A DNA stretch of 5,426 nucleotides from an archaeon (GTDB lineage Archaea; Nanobdellota; Nanobdellia; Woesearchaeales; JAGVOV01): positions 1-5,426 of the forward strand of contig JAGVOV010000157.1 in NCBI GenBank assembly GCA_020052545.1, in the 5' to 3' direction. The notes below the pieces were generated by a model, which saw nothing but the letters and a program-made list of their open reading frames with translations, searched no databases and was not told the DNA's origin. Position numbers and translations under genes: made by a program. This document shows positions 1 through 4,495 of the stretch, one piece after another (the stretch's first letter is position 1; each line of letters starts with the position of its first letter).

Positions 1-10
1 TATTCACTGA

Positions 11-1450
11 CTAGGCAAGCCCAATCCTCTGGAGAATCTTGTTCTTGTCAAATGTCTCAATATCCTCATAGCCCTGGCCGATGCCAAGGTAGATTATCGG
101 CTTCTTCGTCACGTAACTGATGCTCAATGCCGCGCCGCCCTTCTCGTCAACATCAGATTTTGCCAGGATTATCGCATCTATGGTAACGGCGCTATTGAAC
201 TCCGTCCCTTGCTCAACACAGTCGTTCCCTGTGAGGCTGTCGCCGACATATATCTTAAGGTTTGGCTTCGTCACCCTTATCACTTTCTTCAATTCATCCA
301 TGAGGTTTGTGTTGCTGTGCAATCTTCCCGCGGTGTCTATAAGCACGACATCAAGGCCATGTGCCTTGGCATAATGTATCGCGTCGAAAGCGACAGCTGC
401 TGGATCAGAGCCATAATCATGCTTGATCATCTTCACATTCAATTTGTTTGCATGCTCCTCAAGCTGCTGTATCGCTGCCGCCCTGAATGTGTCAGCTGCC
501 GCGATGCAGCTTGTGAGCTTGTGCTTCTTGAGCATATGCACTATCTTAGCTATCGTTGTCGTCTTTCCAGTGCCGTTGATGCCGACAAAGACGATGACGT
601 AAGGGCGATCCTTGCTCGATTTTATCTTTTCCATAAGATCAAATCCTTCAACATCAAACAGCTCATTAACACTTTTCTTCAATGTCTCTTGGATGGTGTC
701 TTCTAATTGGCCCCTGAAGACTTTTGTGTCGACAAGCTCTTTCTTCAGGTCAAGCTTTATCTTCTCAATTACTTCAAAGGCTACATTGTTCTCGAGCATC
801 ATCATCTCAAAATCGTTGAATAATTCATTGAATTTATCGTCTGTGAGTGTCTTCTTCGTTATCGTCTCCTTCACTTTGGCGAAAAATCCCTGTTCTTCAG
901 GCTCCGCTTCTGGAATTTTCTTTACAATAACTTCAGGAACTCTTTCCTCAATCCTCTCAGTCTCCTGCGCCTCAACCTCTTTTTTCAGTTCAGGGACAGC
1001 AGCTTTTTCTTCCTTCGGCTTTGAGAACAGCTTCTTGAAGAAGCTCTTTTTTTCAGGCTTTACTTCGGGAACTTCAACTTGCTCGGGGATTTTGGTTTCT
1101 TGAACAGGTTCAGCAATTTCAACAATTTTTTCCTCAATCCTCTCAATTTCCTTCTCCAGTACAGGAACAATAACTTTCTCAACAATCTTTTCAGGAACCT
1201 CTTTTTCAATCCTCGCAGTTTCCTGCGTCGTTTCTTTCTTCTGCTCAGAAATGATCTTTTCTTCCTTCTTCGCTGGAAATTTTTCCTTCGGCTCAACTTC
1301 CTTCTCAGAAACAGGCTCCTTTACAGGCTTTTCCGGTTTTTTCTCAACTGGCCTTTCAATTACTTTCTCTTCAGCCTCAGTCTCTTTCTTGACCGCCTTG
1401 GAAAAGAGGGAGACTGCGCTCTTCAGCTTGTCTTTCAGGAAATTAAACAT
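11..1450 (-). CDS. ftsY: Signal recognition particle receptor FtsY (SRP GTPase) with long charged N-terminal domain
   Basis: FtsY is the membrane-associated GTPase that docks SRP-ribosome complexes at the Sec translocon. The 479-aa protein has three parts. Residues 1-186 are a low-complexity Lys/Glu/Pro/Val region. Residues about 188-275 are the helical N domain. Residues about 283-479 are the GTPase G domain. Visible motifs are the P-loop GINGTGKTTT (290-299), the SRP-GTPase insertion motif DTFRAAA (320-326), DTAGR (372-376), AKSD (430-433, in place of the usual TKxD), GGAALS (438-443) and GIGQG (456-460). The N-terminal 20 residues, residues 135-145 and residues 187-200 each carry an aromatic plus basic amphipathic segment. 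The start overlaps the pfdA stop region by 8 nt and lacks a clear Shine-Dalgarno, so translation is probably coupled to pfdA. The gene is complete, with a TAG stop at 11-13. Family assignment is secure; the role of the N-terminal region is inferred from the bacterial FtsY A domain. Confidence 0.97.
   Translation of the reverse strand: MFNFLKDKLKSAVSLFSKAVKKETEAEEKVIERPVEKKPEKPVKEPVSEKEVEPKEKFPAKKEEKIISEQKKETTQETARIEKEVPEKIVEKVIVPVLEKEIERIEEKIVEIAEPVQETKIPEQVEVPEVKPEKKSFFKKLFSKPKEEKAAVPELKKEVEAQETERIEERVPEVIVKKIPEAEPEEQGFFAKVKETITKKTLTDDKFNELFNDFEMMMLENNVAFEVIEKIKLDLKKELVDTKVFRGQLEDTIQETLKKSVNELFDVEGFDLMEKIKSSKDRPYVIVFVGINGTGKTTTIAKIVHMLKKHKLTSCIAAADTFRAAAIQQLEEHANKLNVKMIKHDYGSDPAAVAFDAIHYAKAHGLDVVLIDTAGRLHSNTNLMDELKKVIRVTKPNLKIYVGDSLTGNDCVEQGTEFNSAVTIDAIILAKSDVDEKGGAALSISYVTKKPIIYLGIGQGYEDIETFDKNKILQRIGLA
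914..1225 (-). repeat. Internal duplication within the ftsY N-terminal coding region
   Basis: Two segments of 54 nt, at 1172-1225 and 914-967, encode related peptides (FtsY residues 76-93 and 162-179). Both fit the pattern QET-x-RIE-x-x-VPE-x-IV-x-K. Aligned by eye without gaps, 41 of 54 bases agree. A shorter related unit, ERIEEKIVEI, lies between them at residues 103-112. This is protein-coding low-complexity sequence that appears to have grown by duplication, not a mobile repeat. Confidence 0.7.
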
Positions 1451-1853
1451 TTTCGGTCATGTCGATAAGCTCCTTCTCAAGAGCTCCAGCTTTCATCATG
1501 CTCTCCTGCAACTGCACGCTTATCGTGTCGTGCTGCTGATGTATCTCCTTCAATTGCTCATTCATCAGCTGCTGGGTCTCTTCAACGCTTTTTTCCACAT
1601 TCACATTGAAGCCGACATTGACCTGCAGCCTTTTTGTGTCTTTCACAATTGCCTTGACGAAGATGCCATTGCTCACAGGAACAAGAATTTCCGTGCCTTC
1701 CTTGACATCCTGAACATCGTCCAGCGCATCTTTGATGGCCATTATCTCATCTATCTGACCTTCTAGTGTCTGGAGATGCTTCTGTATTTGTTTTATCTGC
1801 TGGTCCAGCATCTGGAATTCGAGGTATTTTGACTGCATCTCTTTTTCATCCAT
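1443..1853 (-). CDS. pfdA: Prefoldin alpha subunit (GimC alpha)
   Basis: This is the alpha subunit of the archaeal alpha2-beta4 prefoldin, an ATP-independent cytosolic holdase that passes unfolded proteins to the thermosome. The 136-aa length and layout fit the family. A Gln/Lys-rich helix occupies about 1-49. The beta-hairpin core, about 54-86, contains VPVSNGIFVKA (58-68) and VNVGFNVNVEK (78-88). A second coiled-coil helix covers about 88-133. The start is 4 nt after the aIF6 stop and is preceded by a strong Shine-Dalgarno sequence at 1858-1863. The stop region overlaps the ftsY start by 8 nt, so all three genes are probably on one message. The beta subunit is not in the window and is usually encoded elsewhere in archaea. 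Confidence 0.95.
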   Translation of the reverse strand: MDEKEMQSKYLEFQMLDQQIKQIQKHLQTLEGQIDEIMAIKDALDDVQDVKEGTEILVPVSNGIFVKAIVKDTKRLQVNVGFNVNVEKSVEETQQLMNEQLKEIHQQHDTISVQLQESMMKAGALEKELIDMTENV

Positions 1854-1857
1854 GATA

Positions 1858-1863
1858 TCACCT
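1858..1863 (-). promoter_or_regulatory. Shine-Dalgarno sequence of pfdA overlapping the aIF6 stop codon
   Basis: On the minus strand AGGTGA (extendable to AGGTGAT) ends 4 nt before the pfdA ATG at 1853. It is complementary to the anti-Shine-Dalgarno end of archaeal 16S rRNA (AUCACCUCC). Its last three bases are the TGA stop of aIF6, so termination and re-initiation occur at the same place. It is the only clear Shine-Dalgarno sequence in the window. Confidence 0.75.
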
Positions 1864-2535
1864 TTTCAGGAAACCCAAAGCGCGGTCTGCCTGGGCTATC
1901 TCGATGCCGCTCGATAATTCTCCTACTATGAGGCCAAATGAATTTGCCAATATGCCGCTCCTCAAGTACGGATTTCCCATGTTTATCGTGCCGGTATCTA
2001 TGTCCACATTCAATAAATCCTGCAGCGCCTTGAGCTCATGATCGCTTATCTCATTGTGGACATAGCAGCCTTTGTCGTTGACTGCAGCAAGGCTGCCCAC
2101 ATTCTCAAATCCTGATATCTTGCCCATGTTCACCGGCACATTCAGCGCTTTTTCGATCGCCTTCTGGGCATCTTTCAGGTAGCCTGGGTTGATCATGCAG
2201 CCGTTGTCATTCACGACAATATTATTGCCGAGCGCTGTCAGCTTGGTCTCAATTATTGTAAAAGGGATATTAAGCTTCTTCAGCTGCCTTATCTCATGGT
2301 CAAATATGATTCCAGGGACGAGAAGCATGCTGTTGTTTCCGGCGCAGAAAGCGCCTATCATGGAAGTCCCGGCTATGGATATGCGGTGCACAGGGACTTT
2401 CAATATCTTATGTATTATGTCCTCTTGTTGCTCAGACACCTCATGGCTTATAAGACAGTATTTATCCGTGGCATAGCCGTAAAGGCCTATGTTCGGATTC
2501 CCATTTATGCTCAACCTATCAAGGTGCCGTATCAT
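1858..2535 (-). CDS. eif6: Translation initiation factor 6 (aIF6), ribosome anti-association factor
   Basis: aIF6 binds the large ribosomal subunit and blocks premature joining to the small subunit. The chosen ATG at 2535 gives 225 aa, the normal family length, and the usual N-terminus MIRHLDRLSINGNPNIGLYG. The five pseudo-repeats of the pentein fold can be recognised by their small-residue cores. They lie near NPNIGLYG (13-20), TSMIGAFCAGN (57-67), TALGNNIVVND (100-110), FENVGSLAAVNDKG (143-156) and NPYLRSGILANSFG (188-201). The frame stays open upstream to a TTG at 2577, which would add 14 residues (TTG-initiated) and overlap scpA by 4 nt. A TATA box between TTG and ATG makes the ATG the better start, probably on a leaderless transcript. 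aIF6 heads the aIF6-pfdA-ftsY operon. Confidence 0.95.
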   Translation of the reverse strand: MIRHLDRLSINGNPNIGLYGYATDKYCLISHEVSEQQEDIIHKILKVPVHRISIAGTSMIGAFCAGNNSMLLVPGIIFDHEIRQLKKLNIPFTIIETKLTALGNNIVVNDNGCMINPGYLKDAQKAIEKALNVPVNMGKISGFENVGSLAAVNDKGCYVHNEISDHELKALQDLLNVDIDTGTINMGNPYLRSGILANSFGLIVGELSSGIEIAQADRALGFLKR

Positions 2536-2557
2536 TCTTATTAGGAAGAGAAGTTTG

Positions 2558-2565
2558 TTTATAAA
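2558..2565 (-). promoter_or_regulatory. TATA box for the aIF6-pfdA-ftsY operon
   Basis: TTTATAAA on the minus strand lies 16 nt or less from the 3' end of scpA. The centre of its TATAAA core (2558-2563) is 25.5 nt from the aIF6 ATG. Archaeal transcription starts about 25-27 bp from the TATA centre, so the transcript should begin at or next to the ATG. No separate 5' UTR is expected. Confidence 0.65.
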
Positions 2566-2573
2566 GCTTATAG

Positions 2574-3368
2574 TCAATCGATAGGCTCAGTAGGCTTTTC
2601 TTCTGGCTTGGGTTTCACAAGGATTATTTCTATCTCGCCAAAGTGCTCCTGCTGCTCCAGATCCACCTTCCTCTGGTTGGCAAGATGCAGCAAAGGGTTG
2701 AAGATTATGATCTTCTCCTCTTTTGTCGCTTCTTTTGGCACCAGCTTACTGAATGTCAGCTTCTCATTGTTGCCAAGATAATGATTCATTATTTCCTGCA
2801 GCACATTGCCTATCTGGATGTTGATGTCGATGAAATTCTTCGGCACCTTGACTTCCGGCGCTTCTGGGATGACATGGAACCTTCTCCTGTCCTTGACTTC
2901 CAAAGCCTTGTTAAGGGCGTTGATTAAATCATAGATCGAAACTTTCCTCTTCCTAGGCTGCGGCGTCCTCGGGACCAACTGGAAGTCTTCAGGTCGCTTG
3001 ACTTGCTGCTCCTGCTCTAATTCATCATAGAACTCTTCCTCAGTCTGCTCGCTGCTCGCTATCAGCCTGTCTAGCGCGGTCAAATCTTCCTCTAACATGC
3101 GCTTGGACTTGATTCTCAATAGGATTGCCGCTGCCAAGACAACTTTGCCTGAGATCCTGAAGTCTATGCTCTGCAAACTTCTTACTGCCTCGACAAACTT
3201 TGACGCTAAGGTGGAGATATTGATGTCCCAAGGGTCCATCTTCTCCTGCTTGACAAGCTCATGGATGATGGTCTGCCACGTAACCTCATCCTTGTTGACA
3301 AGCATGTCAAACAATACATCTTCATGCTTCCCTCTTTCTGTCTTCGGAAGCTCTATTTTATCGGCCAT
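2574..3368 (-). CDS. scpA: Segregation and condensation protein A (ScpA, kleisin)
   Basis: ScpA is the kleisin that bridges SMC heads in the condensin-like complex used for chromosome compaction and segregation. The 264-aa protein shows family signatures in order. The N-terminal SMC-neck-binding region has MDPWDINISTLA (44-55) followed by ISGKVVLAAAILLRIKSKRM (72-91). An acidic, Gln-rich linker runs from about 105 to 127. The segment RTPQPRKRKVSIYDLINALNKAL (134-156) follows, and a C-terminal winged-helix region includes FNPLLHLANQRKVDLEQQEHFGEI (223-246). A short Pro/Glu tail ends the protein. No smc or scpB is in the window, whereas scpA is often next to smc. Its own TATA box lies in the hydrolase 3' end, so it is probably transcribed independently and may read through into aIF6 38 nt downstream. 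Confidence 0.93.
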   Translation of the reverse strand: MADKIELPKTERGKHEDVLFDMLVNKDEVTWQTIIHELVKQEKMDPWDINISTLASKFVEAVRSLQSIDFRISGKVVLAAAILLRIKSKRMLEEDLTALDRLIASSEQTEEEFYDELEQEQQVKRPEDFQLVPRTPQPRKRKVSIYDLINALNKALEVKDRRRFHVIPEAPEVKVPKNFIDINIQIGNVLQEIMNHYLGNNEKLTFSKLVPKEATKEEKIIIFNPLLHLANQRKVDLEQQEHFGEIEIILVKPKPEEKPTEPID

Positions 3369-3389
3369 AAGATGCTATCAGGGAAGATG

Positions 3390-4139
3390 TTATTTATACT
3401 TTTCTAGAAATCCGTTGGCTTTGAGAAATTCCTTTATGTCCTTCTCAATCCTTTTCGGTTCCTTAAATACATCAAAATGGCCAACGCCCTTCAGCACTAT
3501 GAGCCTGCAGTCACAGGCTTTTTTTGCGAATTCAATGCTCCCTTTCAGCGGCACATTCACATCTTTGTCGCCATGCAGGATTAATATCGACATGCCAAGC
3601 TTATGTGCAACCTTGTATGCATCATTCTTCAGGCCGTCCAGGCAATAAGAATATTTCAGCTTTTGCACGCCATTCTTCTCTTTTTCTATGGTATATCCTC
3701 TCTTCTTCCATTCCTGAAGCGCTTTTTTGTTATATTTGGGCTGATATCTCATATTGGTCACAGGGCACCCCAAGATAAGCGGGGAGATATTCCCCTCCAA
3801 GGCAGCAATGATTGCAGCCCAGCCTCCAAGGCTGCCGGCCATTGCTCCAATCTTCCTGAAGCCTCGCTTTTTCGCGTATCTTGCCGCAGCCTTGATGCTC
3901 TCTGCAGCCTTTGTCACTGTGAGATTCGGATATTTTCCTTGGCTCTCTCCATGGCCATACATGTCTATGTTAAGGGTCGAGATCCTGTTCTTGTCGAAGA
4001 ATGGCAGGAGGTTGTTAAGCGCAGTGTCATCTTTCGTTGAGCCTTTGCCGTGAGTATAAATCAATATGCTACTGTCACCAAAATCTCTCAATATGCCGCA
4101 GACCCTTCCATACTTGCTCGGAAAGAATATTTTTTTCAT
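3390..4139 (-). CDS. Alpha/beta-hydrolase family protein (serine hydrolase, substrate unknown)
   Basis: This 249-aa protein has the alpha/beta-hydrolase layout of small cytosolic esterase or acyl-peptidase-like enzymes. The oxyanion-region strand is ILIYTHGKGS (25-34), and NIDMYGHGES (57-66) follows. The nucleophile elbow AGSLGG places Ser103 as nucleophile; the usual first Gly of GxSxG is Ala. The acid is probably Asp193 in HGDKDVNVP (189-197) and the base His221 in GVGHFD (218-223). There is no signal peptide or membrane segment, so it should be cytosolic. The open frame extends back to 4304 but runs through tRNA-Val, so the start must lie after 4222. ATG 4139 (MKKIFFPSKYG) fits the family N-terminus, while ATG 4166 would add 9 residues. 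Neither start has a TATA box about 26 bp upstream nor a Shine-Dalgarno, suggesting co-transcription with the tRNA. The substrate cannot be read from sequence. Confidence 0.88.
   Translation of the reverse strand: MKKIFFPSKYGRVCGILRDFGDSSILIYTHGKGSTKDDTALNNLLPFFDKNRISTLNIDMYGHGESQGKYPNLTVTKAAESIKAAARYAKKRGFRKIGAMAGSLGGWAAIIAALEGNISPLILGCPVTNMRYQPKYNKKALQEWKKRGYTIEKEKNGVQKLKYSYCLDGLKNDAYKVAHKLGMSILILHGDKDVNVPLKGSIEFAKKACDCRLIVLKGVGHFDVFKEPKRIEKDIKEFLKANGFLEKYK
3391..3398 (-). promoter_or_regulatory. TATA box for scpA, inside the 3' end of the hydrolase gene
   Basis: TATAAATA on the minus strand has a purine-rich upstream flank (GAAAAG) that could serve as a BRE. Its TATAAA core (3393-3398) is centred 27.5 nt from the scpA ATG at 3368, so a leaderless start is predicted. 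The same bases encode the last Tyr and Lys codons and the start of the TAA stop of the upstream hydrolase. Two functions share one short stretch. Confidence 0.6.
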
Positions 4140-4164
4140 TTGGAATGGGCACGCAGATTCCCAC

Positions 4165-4183
4165 ATAAGGGCCTTGCCCTTAT
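4165..4183. repeat. Perfect 8-bp inverted repeat with 3-nt loop between tRNA-Val and the hydrolase
   Basis: ATAAGGGC and GCCCTTAT are perfect complements around a 3-nt spacer, giving a compact GC-rich hairpin in RNA from either strand. It sits 25 nt upstream of the hydrolase start (4139) and contains the alternative ATG at 4166. No T-run follows on the minus strand, so it does not look like an ordinary terminator. It could be a processing or translation-control hairpin in the shared transcript. Confidence 0.6.
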
Positions 4184-4191
4184 CAACCCAC

Positions 4192-4217
4192 GTGCTTTTC
4201 GCTCCGCTCAAGAGCAC
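4192..4217 (-). other. Weak hairpin in the tRNA-Val 3' trailer
   Basis: GTGCT and AGCAC form a 5-bp stem around a loop of about 16 nt that itself contains competing GCTC/GAGC pairings. It starts 5 nt beyond the mature tRNA end. It may help define the 3' trailer for tRNase Z, or may be chance. There is no convincing T-run terminator between the tRNA and the hydrolase. Confidence 0.25.
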
Positions 4218-4221
4218 TAAA

Positions 4222-4294
4222 TGGGCCCGCCCAGATTCGAACTGGGGACCTCCACCGTGTGAAAGTGACGTCATAACCGCTAGACCACGGGCCC
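4222..4294 (-). tRNA. tRNA-Val (anticodon CAC)
   Basis: The full cloverleaf can be folded by hand. The acceptor stem is GGGCCCG with CGGGCCC, seven G-C pairs, and the discriminator is A73. The D arm starts GTC and ends GAC with a T13-T22 mismatch, and the D loop contains G18G19. The anticodon stem is TCACT with GGTGG (two G-U pairs). The loop TTCACAC places U33 before anticodon CAC, which reads GUG. The variable loop is AGGTC. The T stem is CCCAG/CTGGG with loop TTCGAAT. The gene has no intron and no encoded CCA, so CCA must be added after transcription. The acceptor 5' half contains the self-complementary GGGCCC. Confidence 0.97.
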
Positions 4295-4316
4295 CTGAGC
4301 TCAAGACATTTTTGCT

Positions 4317-4328
4317 GTTTTATAAAAC
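4317..4328 (-). promoter_or_regulatory. Palindromic TATA box upstream of tRNA-Val
   Basis: GTTTTATAAAAC is a perfect 12-bp palindrome. On the minus strand its TATAAA core (4319-4324) is centred 27.5 nt from the first base of the mature tRNA (4294). The expected start is therefore between A4296, which follows a C, and G4294. That leaves a leader of 0-2 nt. Because the element is symmetrical it could also direct transcription rightward from about 4350; BRE sequence would normally set the direction. Confidence 0.65.
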
Positions 4329-4369
4329 TTATGGAAAATTAAGATTTTATTAATTGATAAATCCTCAAT

Positions 4370-4449
4370 CCTAAGTACATAATTTCGCTTAGCTCATGGG
4401 TTTTTTCAAAACCTTTACTGCGTCGTTGCTGAGCATAAACGTACTTGGG
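4370..4449. repeat. Nested inverted-repeat element followed by a T-run: candidate structured RNA or dispersed repeat
   Basis: Three nested pairings are visible. CCTAAGTAC (4370-4378) pairs with GTACTTGGG (4441-4449), 9 bp with one G-U in plus-sense RNA. TTAGCTCA (4389-4396) pairs with TGAGC-A-TAA (4430-4438) with one bulged A. GGTTTT (4399-4404) pairs with AAAACC (4408-4413) around TTC, with an extra G-U at 4398/4414. Five Ts follow at 4450-4454. Both wobbles are allowed only in plus-strand RNA; in minus-strand RNA they become C-A mismatches. This mildly favours a plus-strand RNA. Most of 4295-4495 is otherwise AT-rich promoter sequence. I do not recognise the family. Confidence 0.45.
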
Positions 4450-4466
4450 TTTTTGGAGGAAAAATC

Positions 4467-4475
4467 TTATAAATA
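4467..4475 (+). promoter_or_regulatory. TATA box for the aminotransferase gene
   Basis: TTATAAATA is preceded by a purine-rich stretch (GGAGGAAAAA, 4455-4464) that could act as BRE. The TATAAA core (4468-4473) is centred 25.5 nt from the ATG at 4496, which is preceded by a T, so a leaderless start at the A of ATG is predicted. Confidence 0.65.
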
Positions 4476-4495
4476 TCATAGCAATCCATGCTTTT

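Noticed and set aside
612..1468. Several open frames on both strands (for example 612-1103 plus, 1079-1468 plus, 1060-1296 minus) opposite or within ftsY.
   Set aside because: They arise from the strongly pyrimidine-rich plus strand of the Lys/Glu-rich ftsY linker and translate to low-complexity Ser/Phe/Leu or Arg/Lys strings; ftsY explains the region.
2189..2544. Plus-strand frames antisense to aIF6 (2189-2476, 2296-2544).
   Set aside because: They have no recognisable domains or promoter signals and overlap a confidently identified gene.
4165..4183. Intrinsic terminator for tRNA-Val.
   Set aside because: The hairpin is not followed by a T-run on the minus strand; archaeal terminators are mainly T-runs, so it was listed as an inverted repeat only.
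4140..4304. N-terminal extension of the hydrolase frame back to an ATG at 4304 (55 extra residues).
   Set aside because: It reads straight through the complete tRNA-Val gene and its trailer, and the added residues do not resemble a hydrolase N-terminus.
4353..4432. Possible box C/D guide RNA, from a C-box-like TTGATAA near 4354 and a CTGA at 4429-4432.
   Set aside because: The C box does not match RUGAUGA, no C'/D' pair is present, and the spacing of about 75 nt is too long for a typical archaeal C/D sRNA.
4370..4460. Box H/ACA guide RNA reading of the nested hairpin.
   Set aside because: No ACA lies at the right distance after the lower stem on either strand, and no convincing kink-turn or balanced pseudouridylation pocket is visible.
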